Below, piece after piece: positions 1-10,449 of a DNA stretch of 30,714 nucleotides; the first letter of the stretch is position 1, and every line of letters begins with the position of its first letter. Origin of the DNA: Bremia lactucae (lineage: Eukaryota; Oomycota; Peronosporomycetes; Peronosporales; Peronosporaceae); contig NC_090619.1 in assembly GCF_004359215.1 (NCBI RefSeq), forward strand, positions 4,830,127 through 4,860,840, written 5' to 3'. A program made the position numbers and the translations under genes. The notes beneath the pieces were generated by a model, which was not told where the DNA came from, ran no database searches, and saw nothing but the letters and a program-made list of their open reading frames with translations.

Positions 1-318
1 CCTAGCACTGTGAACTTCTCTTTACAAGAGAAGTCACTAAAGCTGAAGGCGAGTTCTACCTGAACTCCCTCAGACTTAACGAGCGCGCCGTTCGCTAAAC
101 GAACGGTCGCCTCTTCTCGCTTGCCATCCTGGCAAAGCGACTCAAACATCGCCGGTCTCTTTCTTAGAGCCGCGAGTTTCACAAAATTTTGTGATGCACC
201 CGAATCCACTAGGAGGGTCATCACCTGGTCATAGCCTCTTACATGAGCGCTATAGACCAGCAGGGTTGAGGTCCGAAATTTCGACACCTCACGGACTATG
301 CTACCCATTTGTTCCACA
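1..318 (-). pseudogene. Retropepsin (aspartic protease) domain, partial
   Basis: Downstream of gag in the same element. The frame is open from about base 318 to the window edge and reads ...EQMGSIVREVSKFRT..., then TLLVDSGASQNFV at about 222-180. LVDSGAS is the catalytic D-[ST]-G motif of retroviral-type aspartic proteases, and NFV is its usual follow-on. Further on, ATVRLANGALV is the strand that normally follows in oomycete Gypsy proteases. Gag tail and protease share one frame apart from the TGA between them, consistent with a gag-pol fusion polyprotein. Reverse transcriptase would begin left of the window. The domain itself looks undamaged. Confidence 0.85.
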
Positions 319-1394
319 ACTCTGAACTTAGGGGTAGCTTCAGAGTCCGCTCAGTAGGGCATCCCGCCCCTACTGCGCTCCTGCATTTCCCGACCCCTAG
401 TGGTCGATGCAGAACTCATGCGTCTCGCACGCTGGTTCTTGCCATCGCCCTTTGGGAAGCGAGTCCTCTTGCTGGGCATCTTTGCCCCATCATATGGCCG
501 CGCTTGCCGCATTTATAACAGACCACGTCTGCATTGCCCAACTCCATAGGAGTGGCATCTGACCTCTCGGCCGACGGCTTATACCAAGCTGTCGCCGAGG
601 CACTGTTGTAGGATTTCTCCTCAACTAAGGTAATTTGGATTGCCTCTTCCATCGTCGATGGCACCTTTCTGAAAAGGGCCTGTCGCGATGGGCCATGCGT
701 ATTCCGTTCATAAACGTGGGCACCTTAGCTCCGGAATCGAACCTACGGTTTTGGACGCCGACAGCGAGCGCATCTCTTGCACATACTCGTGCAGAGATCG
801 CTTGGCCTGTCGCGCATAGAAAGAAGCGCGCCTGAAGGTACATGGCGCGGATCTTTTCCTTGAAGATTGACCATGTAAGGAACGTCTTTCTGTCCGCCAT
901 AAGCGCCGAGGAAGCCCACTCCGAGGTCTTACCGCGCAGGTGCGACATGGCGTACGACACCGTCCGGCTGTCGTCCTCGATGATCTGGGCGGCACCGCAT
1001 TGCTCCACGGCTAACAGCCAGTGGACAATCGTATGCGCCGCAGTTCCATCGAACTTGGGCGGGTCTATCCGAATGGCCTCGGCTGATGCGGCCAGGCAGA
1101 GAGCATCTCAACAGTCCTGTTGAGAGCCTCGCTCAGAGTCTGCTCATGCCTCAGCTCCTCCTGAGTCTGAGTGACGGACTTCGCCGCAGCATGGCTCTGT
1201 GCCTCGGACGCGGCCCTCCGCTGTCCAAGCACGAATGCCTGAAACTGCTCCAACTGAGCAACATGTTGCTCAGGAGGACTACCCAGGAGCCTGGCCAGGG
1301 CTTGTTCACCAAGTCCCTGCGCCATTAGCCCTGCCACCTCCCGATGATGTTCGGAGAGGTGGGGAAAATGAGCCCAACCAATATTGAGGCTCAT
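319..1394 (-). pseudogene. gag: Gag polyprotein relic, Ty3/Gypsy family 1
   Basis: Gag forms the virus-like particle and binds element RNA. The proposed ATG is at 1394 (MSLNIGWAHFPHLSEHHREV). The N-terminal part is rich in Q, E and A and probably helical (about 1394-1065). The capsid part continues after a frameshift (AAQIIEDDSRTVSYAMSHL, about 1000-840). Another shift leads to the C-terminal part with TMEEAIQITLVEE, PMELGNADVV and the zinc knuckle CYKCGKRGHMMGQRC (about 660-500). A basic tail (MPSKRTRFPKGDGKNQRARR) follows, then an in-frame TGA just before the protease. The CCHC spacing carries a one-residue insertion (GHMMGQRC, where CX2CX4HX4C is usual). At least two frameshifts and a stop break the frame. 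Confidence 0.88.
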
Positions 1395-1430
1395 CCTCAC
1401 GTACACACGCAAAGATGCGGGCCCTGGGAA

Positions 1431-1448
1431 GGATTTCAAGTGCTACCA
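1431..1448 (-). other. Primer-binding site of family 1 element
   Basis: Read on the minus strand, TGGTAGCACTTGAAATCC begins two bases (CT) after the LTR end ...TACA. TGG is the complement of a tRNA CCA end. The same arrangement (LTR end, short spacer, TGGTAGCA) occurs at 6491 and, in other families, at 2051 and 25191. The tRNA cannot be named from this window. Confidence 0.7.
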
Positions 1449-1450
1449 AG

Positions 1451-1649
1451 TGTAGGCTGACGCTGGGCGTCATCCCTCCTAATGTGAATGCTCCCATGTG
1501 CATCACATACACAAGGGTTGGTCACAAATGTGCACCACACCCGAGTGCTGGGTCTAATTACTATTGTTTAGTAATTGACCATCCCCTTAAGTACACCAAG
1601 TGTACTTAACGGGGACTGTGTAACATTAGGGCAACTTTAGCCCGTTACA
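1451..1649 (-). repeat. LTR of family 1 element, internally deleted
   Basis: On the minus strand it begins TGTAACGGGC and ends CCTACA, the TG...CA form of an LTR. The first ~50 bp and the segment ATGTGATGCACAT...GATGACG...CGTCA align with the LTRs at 6031-6488 and 12409-12872. The segment between the GATGACG hairpin and the LTR end is missing. Two strong inverted repeats lie here: arms 1587-1596/1600-1609, with a CCCC/GGGG extension, and the terminal GTAAC...GTTAC pairing at the LTR tip. Confidence 0.8.
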
Positions 1650-2034
1650 CCTTTTGTCGTCCTGTTAAGAAAAGGCGAAGCCAATAGAATTTCCCATGTG
1701 TTTTATCCAACAATGGAGGTTTTCCCTCACATTTCTTCGCATGACAGCTAAAGGGCGAGTCTTAGGTTCTGACTTAGGTACAGAGATGAACTGAGTTGGC
1801 ATAGATGCCGCCAGGTGATCTTGAAGCTATCTGATCAGGGAGGATTAATTTCGCATGAAAGCTTTTAGCCTTGCATGCAGAACCTCTGGTCTCTGAGACA
1901 TAATGAACTATATATGCTCAAACCGATTCAACGTTTTGAGCTTGTCATACGCTGTGGTTTGCGCCTCTGAAGATCTGGAAACGTTTCCATTTCAGTGAAG
2001 GGGGGCTTAGTCTAAAAAGACTCGGGCGTAGATT
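1650..2034. other. No gene seen; probable remnant of family 2 leader
   Basis: This stretch lies between the LTR tip of the family 1 element and the primer-binding site at 2035-2051. If the LTR at 2052-2411 is a minus-strand 5' LTR, this would be the start of its internal region, cut off by the family 1 insertion. I see no protein similarity and no ORF worth naming. Confidence 0.35.
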
Positions 2035-2411
2035 GACTACGAGTGCTACCAGGTAGCGGAGCTGCCTCGCTCCTTAAGTTAGAGGAAGACTTATAGACTC
2101 CAGAGGTCTCTTAGTCCTATTGAACTAATGGGTTTAACAACTCTGGGAGTCGTACAAGCTATTAAAGCTTAATGTATCCTAGTTTAAGGGATTAAGGGGT
2201 TCGTTGAACCAAGTGGCAAGGGAAACCGAACTTTGTTTAATTATTTAAACGTTTAAACCTTGCCCTAGCTAATTTAAATAAATGTTGGCCAGATTTATAT
2301 GTGGCGGCTGCCACTTAAGTTACTCATAATAAATTAGATTTTAGTAATCATCTAATTTTTAAATAGAACAAAAAGGTATTTGCCCATAAAGTTAATGTAC
2401 CACAACAACAG
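2035..2411 (-). repeat. LTR of a second retrotransposon family plus its primer-binding site
   Basis: Bases 2052-2411 align over most of their length with 14381-14812: GTAGCGGAGCT.CCTCGC, GAACCAAGTGGCAA, TTTAATTATTTAAA, GGCTGCCAC and GTACC.CAACAAC are shared. On the minus strand the repeat begins near TGTTGTTG and ends CCGCTAC, and is followed directly by TGGTAGCACTCGTAGTC (2051-2035), a primer-binding site. That sets the orientation as minus, with internal sequence to the left. The outer (2411) limit is approximate, because similarity may continue a few bases into a shared TTCAC. The copy at 14381 has about 70 extra bases in the middle. Confidence 0.72.
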
Positions 2412-2843
2412 TTCACGAATCTATTACGAATAATCACACGTCATGTCCGCTATGTATAGTGTTTGCTGTACTAGTTCAAATCTGGCCTCATGTTTTGTCT
2501 TGATTAATGAGCAGACCTTCATATAAGTCGATAGAGATATCGATAACGATCGTCCACATCCAATTCATGCATTTTTATGAAAGACTCGGTAATATTTATA
2601 TTTACAATTTAAATATACAACTCGTCCTTACAAAATTTTGGTGCATGACGGCACGAAATTAGTAGAAGTTTCAGGCATGTATACATAGTACATGACGCGA
2701 CGTAAGTCGCTCTCGACTTATACATTTGCTTTCTCTTTTGTAGAGCTTGCTCTCAACTGTTTTTTTAATTAAAGCATGATATAAATTCTAAAAGGGAAAA
2801 TCGGATTTTACGACACTTTTGAGCCACGAACGACTCGAAACCC
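2412..2843. other. AT-rich 5' flank of the PheRS alpha gene
   Basis: No ORF and no recognisable repeat. It separates the LTR remnant from the start codon at 2844 and should hold the promoter of the synthetase gene. I could not find a convincing oomycete initiator motif near the start. Confidence 0.4.
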
Positions 2844-4598
2844 ATGACCACTGAAGCGAGCAAGACGCGCGCAGAGGCGCTGCTTCTTCAAACCATTGAG
2901 AGCAATGGTTCCATAGCGGACACTTATGAATTTGCTCTTTCCAACAGTTTGTCGCATGATCTTGTCGTTGGTGTCATGAAGTCGCTTTTAGTTGATGCTT
3001 TTGTCGCCGAGACGGAGCACTCGACATCCTTCTACGTCCTCAAAGACGAGGCAAAAAGTTTTCTAGCACATGGATCGCCTGAAATTCAAGTGTATGGAGC
3101 CATACCTTCTGAAGGTATTGATCAGAAAGCTTTGGAGCTTGCAGTAGGGGTTACTACGCTAAAAGTCGGACAGGGTGTGTGTATGAAGAACAAGTGGATT
3201 CGTCTGGACAAAGCCGATGGACGATTCTATCGCTGCATCGACCAAATAGAAGACGAAGTGACTAAGACGCTTCAGCGCTTAGAACAAGCGAGTGGAGTGC
3301 TCTCGGCAGTCTCGAAGGACGAAGCAAATACACTCAAGCGCCGTAAACTCGTCGAAATGCGTACGCGCAAATCGTATGCACTTAGCAAAGGCGTAAATTT
3401 TGCAGTACAACGTACAAAGCAGGCGGCAGGATTAACGAAAGAGATGCTTGAGGGGTGAGTGGAACGACCGTGAAATGAAGCAAGTGGCTACTGACGTGAT
3501 TATGACAGTAATGCATGGACAAACGAGTCGTTCAAGCCTTATAACTTCAAGGCTTTGGGTTTAAACGTCGGTGGAGGCCATTTGCATCCGTTGATGAAGG
3601 TGCGGGCCGAGTTCCGACGAGTCTTGATGGACATGGGGTACGAGGACGAATGTAACCCTGTGTTTAAACTGCGTAACGTCATACGCATAATGATAGGTTT
3701 CAAGAAATGCCTACGAATCGCTACGTCGAGAGCAGTTTTTGGAATTTTGACTCGCTTTTTCAACCTCAGTCGCATCCAGCTCGAGATGCGCATGACACAT
3801 TCTTTCTTTCCCGTACGTGGCTAGTTATTACTGCAAACAACAAACCATAGATTCTTCGTGTCTTATCGAGTGTTTCTATGGATAGACCCCAAGTACTGTT
3901 TGAGAGTCCCCGAAGATTATTACAAGCGTGTTCACGACATGCATGAAAACGGTGGTTTTGGCTCAATTGGGTACGATCTGTCGGGTTTGGCGACTATTTG
4001 TCATTAATGTTAATGTTAAATTCGTGTTAGACACGGTCGAGGTGCTTTTAAACGCGAGACGTCCATGACCAATATCTTACGCACGCACACGACTGCGATT
4101 TCGGCGCAGATGCTGTACAAGCTTGCGAATCAACCTGGCGGGTTTACCCCACAAAAGTATTTCTCGATTGATCGTGTGTTTCGGAACGAAAGCATGGACG
4201 CGACTCATTTGGCTGAGTTTCATCAGGTCGAAGGTGTCGTGGCTGACTACGACTTGTCACTTGGTGACCTCATTGGTATTATCAAGGCGTTTTTTATGAA
4301 GATTGGAATCACGCAAATGCGCTTCAAGCCAGCGTACAATCCTTATACGGAACCTAGTATGGAGATCTTTGCTTTCCACCCGGATTTAAAGAAATGGACC
4401 GAGATTGGAAATTCTGGGGTCTTTCGACCCGAGATGCTCCTTCCGATGGGGCTGCCCGAGAATGTACGGGTGATTGCCTGGGGCTTGTCGCTTGAGCGTC
4501 CAACAATGATCAAGTACCGTCTAAACAATATTCGAGACCTCTTTGGCCACAAGATTGATCTCGAGCAGACGCGATCGGCCAAACTTTACCGCAATTAG
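2844..4598 (+). CDS. FARSA: Phenylalanyl-tRNA synthetase alpha subunit, cytosolic (five exons)
   Basis: It is the catalytic alpha subunit of the cytosolic (alpha-beta)2 enzyme that charges tRNA-Phe. Exons are 2844-3454, 3509-3637, 3697-3812, 3886-3970 and 4031-4598; introns are 54, 59, 73 and 60 bp, all GT-AG. The spliced frame is 1,509 nt (502 aa), close to the ~500 aa of eukaryotic orthologues. The N-terminal ~200 residues form the tRNA-binding helical part. Exon 2 gives [10 protein letters not shown] and [11 protein letters not shown] (class II motif 1 area). The exon 2/3 join gives [20 protein letters not shown], and exon 3 ends at HDTFFLS. Exon 5 holds LRTHTT, motif 2 [16 protein letters not shown] (about residues 364-379) and motif 3 [10 protein letters not shown] (about 465-474). 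Intron 3 is the least certain: the 3885 acceptor gives H where relatives vary. Unspliced, the gene looks falsely truncated at 3458. Confidence 0.95.
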
Positions 4599-4776
4599 AC
4601 CAGACAGAGAAGAGTAACCCCTTTTTACACGAACATTGGTATTAGCAATGGCATTCTTTTGAATCTGTGCCTATCCTGTCTCGGAACCTTGGGGTCCCAT
4701 CAGTAATTCCAAATAAATCAATTTGATTGGGTAATATTCTCAAGTGTTTAATAACAATCCAACACCAAAACTTGTA

Positions 4777-5889
4777 ATGGGAGATCGGGGCCTCGGAATG
4801 GACTTTATGCTAGCCGGCTTGGCCACAAGCGGTGCTTGTGTCGTCTCCAATCCAATGGAAGTCATCAAGACACGCATGCAGCTACAAGGTGAGCTCGCAC
4901 ACAATGTGACGAGTGGATCGGTGCCAGTCGTGCGGTACCGCAACTTTGCTCATGCGTTCTATACCATCTGTCGCACCGAAGGCCTCCGTGGCATCCAACG
5001 TGGCCTTTTGCCAGGTATTTCGTACCAAATCTTTATGAATGGCCCTCGCCTTGGGTTATTTGCGCCGTTGCAGAAGGTTGTTGGGGCAACCGATCCTACA
5101 TCCGTGTGGTTCCCAGTGCGCAACGTTTGCGCTGCGGCTACCTCCGGAATGATTGGGGCATGTATCGGTAGCCCTTTTTATCTCGTTAAAGCTCGGATTC
5201 AAGCAGCTAGCACGGCGGGGAAGATCAATGCACAGTATGCTTACGATGGAATGGTGCGTTACGAAGTCAGACCATGGCGTTTTGCTAAATTAAATCGATC
5301 CTTTGCAATTGCTGTAGATTGACGGATTTCGGCAAATTTTAAATACAGACGGGGTTGCGGGGCTATACCGTGGTGCAACTGCGGCAGTTCCACGTGTGGC
5401 AGTATGTTTACGTTTCTGTTCTTGTAGATGATTGGGTTATTGAGTAGGGTAACTTTGTGGAGCAGATTGGGTCTGGTACACAATTAGCGACGTATACACA
5501 GGCAAAGACAGTCGTACTTGCCGCAGGCTTTGAAGATGGAATCCAAGTTCATTTAGGTGGTAAGTGTTTAGGTAAAGTGTTAGGGTTGTTTAAAAACTGA
5601 GTTGGATGTGTTGGAAATAGCAAGTACTTTGACAGGACTTGTCGTGACTACGGCAATGAATCCGATGGATGTCGTGTCGACGCGCATGTACAGCCAGAAG
5701 GTAGTTAATGGCAAGGGTAAATTATACTCAGGCTTGTTGGATTGCATTGAGAAAACGATGAAAAGTGAAGGAATTCGGGGGTTTTACAAGGGCTGGTCGG
5801 CCCATTATATGCGGTTAGGTCCACATACTATATTTACGTTTCTCTTTTGGGAGAAAGCCAAGACGCTTGCGGCCGAGTTTGGATACTAG
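4777..5889 (+). CDS. Mitochondrial carrier, SLC25A34/35 (Oac1-like) subfamily (four exons)
   Basis: It is an inner-membrane solute carrier with three repeats of about 100 residues and six membrane helices. Exons are 4777-5253, 5318-5401, 5466-5559 and 5621-5889; introns are 64, 64 and 61 bp, all GT-AG. The spliced frame is 924 nt (307 aa), normal for the family. The PX[DE]XX[KR] signatures are NPMEVIKTRMQLQ (P26), SPFYLVKARIQ (P133) and NPMDVVSTRMYSQ (P233); in the second, the acidic position is Y and in the third the basic position is S. GLLPGISYQIFMNGPRLG, GSGTQLATYTQAK and the C-terminal RLGPHTIFTFLFWEKAK are typical of SLC25A34/35 and yeast oxaloacetate carrier Oac1. Substrate is inferred from family only. 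ATG 4777 is the first in-frame ATG; the frame is open upstream only from a GTG at 4744. It starts 178 bp after the PheRS stop on the same strand. Confidence 0.95.
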
Positions 5890-6030
5890 AGCTTTTAGGG
5901 CTTGTTTGCTTCAATCATTCAGTGATAGATGCAACGTTTCGTACAGCTATAGAGATTAATTAAAATGGATGTATGGTAATTTTGACAGTATCTATCTCGA
6001 GTTATTCCCCTCTAACAGGCTTATGTGATT

Positions 6031-6488
6031 AATGTTACACACCCATTCACTTCATAAGAAGTAATTTGACCTGACACTAGAGTGAGGATCACATAGTGAC
6101 CCACCCTTCGGTATGTGATGCACATAAGTGCATTTACATTAAAAAGGATGACGTCTAGCGTCATCCGCGGGCTGAGGTATTCGGAACAATACGCTCGCCA
6201 CGTGGGGACGCACATCCACAGAGATGGCATCTATACATTGGTTAAAACGTCTTTTGTTAGATTCTATCAATATAAATAAGTCTTTAAATTATTTTTAAGA
6301 TAACAAGTGCGCACGTGAAAACGGGTAATAGCTTCCGTGGCGACAGGTACAAGTTCGTTGTATGAGTTAGCTTTAGGCGCCAACCAGCTACCTCACTGTA
6401 CGTGAGAGAAAACGGTCAAATTGCTTCCTCACTGTGGTTGAAGGTATGTGCTTTAAGTGCGATTCAGCTTAAGAAGCGCCCGTCAACA
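6031..6488 (+). repeat. 5' LTR, family 1
   Basis: Begins in ATGTTACACACCC and ends ...GTCAACA, followed by CT and the primer-binding site. It aligns with 12409-12872 through most of its length. GATGACG TCTAG CGTCATC is a perfect 7-bp-arm hairpin near 6148-6166. The family tip TGTAACGGG, present at 1649 and 12409, is missing here. Confidence 0.85.
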
Positions 6489-6490
6489 CT

Positions 6491-6508
6491 TGGTAGCAGT
6501 TGCAGTCC
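6491..6508 (+). other. Primer-binding site
   Basis: TGGTAGCAGTTGCAGTCC starts two bases after the 5' LTR end. It is complementary to a tRNA ending ...TGCTACCA. It differs from the primer sites of other elements here only after the first eight bases. Confidence 0.7.
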
Positions 6509-6544
6509 CCCCACGTACCCGCATCTCTGAGCGTGTCAGTGAGG

Positions 6545-7600
6545 ATGAGCCTAAATATTTATTGCGCTCATTTCCCCCTCTCCCACCTCTCCGAACATCA
6601 TCGGGACATGGCTGAACGCTTAGCAGAACTTTATGAGAAAGATCTGGTCAAGCTCTTGGGCAATTCTCCTGAACAACATTTTGCTCAATTGGAGCAGTTC
6701 GAGGCGGCTGTCCTCGAACAGCGAATGACCGCGTCCGAGGCACATAGCCATGCTGCGACAGAGTCCGTCCTTAAAGTTCAGGATAAGTTAAGGCGTGAGC
6801 AGGCTTCGGACGAGGCTCTCAACAGGGCGTCCGGCCGTATCAGCCGAGTCCCGTTTGGGCGGATCCACCCAAGTTTGATGGAACTGCAGCGCACACGACT
6901 TTCCACTGGCTAATAGCCAGTTAAAATCGTGTGCGCTGGCGCAGCTCATCAAGGACGACACCCGGATGGTAATCGTACGCCGTGTCGCATTTGTTTGGTA
7001 AGGACTCTGAGTAGGCTTACTCGGCACTTATGATGGACGGTAGGGCGTTCCCTTCATGGGCAATCTTCACGACAAAGATTTGCGCCATGTACCAGCCGCC
7101 GAACAACGAAGTGTTTCTTCAAACACGATTCTTTGGAGCGCGACAAGCGAAGCGACCCCTGCAAGAATATGTGCAGGAGATCGCTCGCCGTCGGCATCCA
7201 TTACTGTGGGTCCGATACCGAAACACATTCAGGTGGCCACGCTCGTAAAAGCACTGCGGCACGGCCCATCGCGACAGGCGTTTTTAGAAAGGTGCCGCCG
7301 ACGATGGAAGATGCAATCCAAATTGCCTTAGTTGAGTAGCAATCCTTTAATAGTACATCGGCGACAGCTTGGTATTAGCCGTCGGCCGAAAGGCTGGATG
7401 CCACTCCTATAAGCTGGCCAATTCAGACGTAATTGCTATAATTGGGGTAAGCGCGGCCATTTAATGGATCGCTGCTATACCAGAGTCCCTGCTGGTGCTA
7501 TGCCGCCCAGCAAGAGGACTCATTTCCCGAAGAGTAATGGCAAGAACCATCGTGCAAGATGCATCTGTTCTGCATTGATAACTGAGGGTTTGGAAATTGC
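6545..7600 (+). pseudogene. gag: Gag relic, family 1
   Basis: The ATG at 6545 (MSLNIYCAHFPLSHLSEHHR) is equivalent to the gag start at 1394 of the left element. The first block (to about 6835) is the helical Q/E/A-rich N-terminus, with LLGNSPEQHFAQLEQFEA. After several frameshifts come the capsid part (MYQPPNNEV, ARQAKRPLQEYVQEI at about 7080-7180) and TMEDAIQIALVE near 7300-7340. The zinc-knuckle stretch is destroyed. The basic tail survives near 7498-7565 (SKRTHFPKSNGKNHRAR). Multiple stops and shifts make this a clear pseudogene. Confidence 0.85.
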
Positions 7601-7659
7601 AGGAGCGCAGTAGGACAGGATGCCCTACTGACGCGGACTCTGAAGCTACACTTAAGTTC

Positions 7660-7840
7660 AGAGTTCTCGGAACAATCGATAGTATATTACATGAGGTTCC
7701 GAAAGTTCGGACCTCAACACTGCTGATCATAATTCTCGAGCATGATGATTTGATCATGTGATGACCATTCTCATGGATTCGGATGCAACACAACATTTTG
7801 TGAAACCCGCGGCCCTAAAAACAGAGACTGGCGTTGTATG
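7660..7840 (+). pseudogene. Retropepsin relic with damaged active site
   Basis: VPKVRTSTLL (near 7697) matches the lead-in to the protease of the left element. The catalytic strand follows at about 7763-7810 as TILMDSDATQHFVKPAAL, where the left copy has TLLVDSGASQNFV. The essential glycine of the D-[ST]-G motif is aspartate here, and a frame break separates lead-in from motif. The frame stops at a TGA soon after. Confidence 0.78.
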
Positions 7841-8349
7841 AAACGCTTTGCCATGATGACAAGTATTCATGCGTATAATGGTGATGCATAGAGTTGAGGG
7901 ACTGTGACAGTAGATAGCAAGCTGACAGGAAGTCAAGCGTCGCAAGAACCGGCACAGAGCTTAGGGCTTAGTGCGGTTGGAAGTTCTCCAGGTCGAAGAT
8001 CGTAATGACCTGGAAAAAGGACGTCAAAGGCACGTCAAAACGAGAGAATTTTGGGTCGGCCCCGGCCAAAGGGAACGGGCCTTATAACGAGCTGCTCGAC
8101 GCCGTCACAGACAAAATGGCCGAGGCATTATCAGCCGAGATGCCCCAGCACGTCTTGTGATCTGTCGAGGAGATAGCAAACCTCCCGGAGTGTCGTGGAA
8201 TCGGCCTGTCTGAACTTTAGGAAAGAAAGATCCACGATGTACCAATTCCAGAAGAGAACTTGGTGGACTGTTGCTCGTCTTAGAATCATACATAAAGAAA
8301 CATTTCGCTGTTCAAGGCTAAATGTGTAATGAGACAGCCCTTTTCCTAA

Positions 8350-9267
8350 ATTCTGTGGAAACACCGTGATGCGTTCCAGAAGGTATCGAGCCGCCTACCA
8401 TGCGATAGGGGGATCAAGCACAAAATTGATTGGGAACCTGGCACCAAGTCTTGTGTGACCCGGTAATGGCCGTTGCCAAGGAATAAGTCGATTATATCGA
8501 AGAGGTTTATCGGCAAGCAAGCCAAGGCGGGACATGTGCATGAGAGCAAGTCGCCTCTTTCCAGCCCGACCTTCTGTGTGCGTAAAGCCACAAGTGGATG
8601 GCGCGTGGTTCACGCTGATAATAAGCTGAATACGGTCACCATGCCAGTGCAAATGCCAATCCCGCGGGAAGATGTCTTGTCAGACTTCATGGTTAGTCAA
8701 CTATCTTTTCCGCGTTGTATTTGAAAGATGGCCACTGTCAGGTACTTCTGAGAGAGTCCGATGTAGCGAAAGCGGCAGTAAGCACCCCAAGCGGTATGCT
8801 GTGGGAGTGGCTTGTGATAGCCCAAGAGTTGAAAACACTTACCGGCGACATTTAACCGAGTAGTGGCTCACGTGGTGCGTCAACACTGTGCCTACGCGCT
8901 TGATTGCGTTGACAATGTATTCGTGCATAGTAGGGTCGAGAACGGGCTGAGCGAAATAGAGCCGCGTAAGCGTCATTTAGACGCTGTCTTGAAGATTCCG
9001 GATTACATCAATCGTACGTCAAATTACAAATGTATCATAGTCGTCCCCGAGATTCCTGTGCTGGGCTGTATCGTAGGTACAGCAGATCCAGACAAGGTAA
9101 AGTCTGTAAAGGAATGGCCAATCCCACGACACGTTAAGAATCTGCGGCAATTCCTAGTACTCGCTAATTACTTGTATAAGTATAGCAAGAATTATGTAGA
9201 ACGTACTAAGCGCTTGTCTGACCTCCTTAAAATGATGCAGAATGGGTCTGGTCAAAGGAACGAGTAG
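8350..9267 (+). pseudogene. pol: Reverse transcriptase relic, YxDD motif mutated
   Basis: The finger/palm start is at 8473-8724: KAGHVHESKSPLSSPTFCV, SGWRVVHADNKLN and PIPREDV are standard Ty3/Gypsy RT blocks 1-2. Palm and thumb are at 8863-9267: the block YALDCVDNVFVHSR contains the catalytic motif, normally Y[VFI]DD, as CVDN (8905-8916). Losing the second aspartate would abolish polymerisation. PVLGCIVGTADPDKVKSVKE, LRQFLVLANYLYKYSKNYVE and RLSDLLKM are the usual thumb/connection blocks. The middle (8725-8862) is frame-shifted. After 9270 the sequence stops following the family pattern. Confidence 0.88.
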
Positions 9268-9722
9268 ATGCGCTCACATCAGTGTCCCGTGTAGTGAATA
9301 CACGTGGGCCAGGAACAAGAGAGCTGTCTCCTCGCCTGAGATCTGGTGCTACAAGGTTCCAAATGCACCAATTTGCTCAGTCTGTCTACAAACACGACGA
9401 GCCCTGTCCGACCCTAGTGGTCAGGCGGCATTCCAAAAATGAAGTCCAGACTGACCGACTTCCAACAATTCATTGAAATCGTAAACGTCTTCAAAGGCGC
9501 ACTGCTGGACGGTACAGGCTTTATGCGCTGACACTATTTGTAGGAGTGAATATAGGTGGAACCACCACCTGTGACACTCACTCGATGATGCATCATGGAG
9601 CCTGTGAAGTAAATTCAGCTTAAGATCTGTGTCATGAGAAGCATAGATTCACAAGGTATCACAAGGTGACAAATGATGCCATAACAGGCCATCGCTGTAG
9701 CTAAACCAAATAAGCTTAGCCT
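9268..9722. other. Unassigned interior of the family 1 element
   Basis: WVWSKERVDALTSV at about 9240-9285 still follows the RT connection, but the next ~430 bases give no match to the RNase H or integrase patterns I know on either strand. Short ORFs at 9242-9476 look like chance frames. The strand switch of the next module implies a breakpoint somewhere in or beside this segment. Confidence 0.4.
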
Positions 9723-10296
9723 TCAGGTGTGACGGAACGGAGACCTTTTGTCCACCATGATCCAGCAGCAGGCGACAATGTTCGTCTTGACTGTAGCTCC
9801 CTTATTTCGGAGGACAGCTAGCTCGTCACGTAAAAGACATTCACGGCTGCAACGTTGATGACTCACCTTGTGCCTTAGTACGAGAGACACTTTCTGGTGT
9901 CTTGCCTCAAAATATGGTCTGCGCGATAACGCGTCAGCCAATACATTCAACTTACCCGGCTTGTACTCAACTTGAAGTTAAATTCAGAGAAACCATCTTG
10001 CCATTTTAGGCGATATGTGCAGCGAGTTCATGGCGGTCCGCAGTAATGCTTACTATGTATAAACCACAAATGGTTCGGTCCACTAGAAGCTCAACCAGAG
10101 CACATTTTATTAAAAGTAGCTTCTTGTCATGCACATCAATTCCGCGGCTTTCTAAGCCGGGACTGATGAGCGATGATACAGCCAACGCCGTCGTCACCCT
10201 TCTGTATGAGCGCGCTGCCAATTGCAGAATTGCTTGCATCGCAGACAATGCAAAAGAGCTTACCTGAGAAGAAATGCACAGTTTAAATACTTGCAC
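9723..10296 (-). pseudogene. RNase H domain relic on the opposite strand to the rest of pol
   Basis: Read on the minus strand, VHDKKLLLIKCALVELLVD (about 10150-10090) corresponds to the RNase H helix VHDKELLAMKYALVKF of Gypsy elements. EYKPGKLNVLADALSRRPYF (about 9950-9890) is its very characteristic C-terminal end. The order is correct for one domain read right to left. The flanking RT (8350-9267) and integrase end (10450-11420) read left to right. So either this block inverted in place, or a piece of another Gypsy element was inserted here. Several frameshifts are present. Confidence 0.82.
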
Positions 10297-10449
10297 TCGT
10301 GACCCTGCCGGTTAAGCAGTTGTCACGACACCTAGTGCGGAGTCACGGCAAGAAATGCCTGTGTTTCTGGATGATAACGATGTTTCGTTATTAGCAATTA
10401 TGTCCTATGATCGACCTCTCGGCGGTGTCATAGGCGAGGCTGATGCTAA

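Larger units (their letters stand above)
1..1649 (-). mobile_element. Ty3/Gypsy retrotransposon, 5' part (family 1), runs off left edge
   Basis: Read on the minus strand this is LTR (1649-1451), primer-binding site (1448-1431), gag (from about 1394) and aspartic protease (down to base 1). Reverse transcriptase and all later parts lie outside the window. The gag starts with the same block (MSLNI..AHFP, HLSEHHR) as the element at 6031-12872, so both belong to one family. Frameshifts and an in-frame stop show that it is dead. The LTR is only about 199 bp, against about 464 bp for the family's complete LTR at 12409-12872, so roughly 265 bp of its interior is missing. Confidence 0.9.

Noticed and set aside
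2844..3458. A stand-alone 204-aa protein
   Set aside because: The TGA at 3456-3458 overlaps a perfect GTGAGT splice donor, and the next exon continues the PheRS alpha sequence; it is exon 1, not a gene.
4065..4598. A separate short synthetase fragment starting at ATG 4065
   Set aside because: The frame continues upstream across a 60-bp intron to the preceding PheRS exons; the ATG is internal (about residue 326).
4744..4776. Start of the carrier gene at 4744
   Set aside because: Position 4744 is GTG; the first ATG in frame is 4777, and it gives the usual carrier N-terminus.
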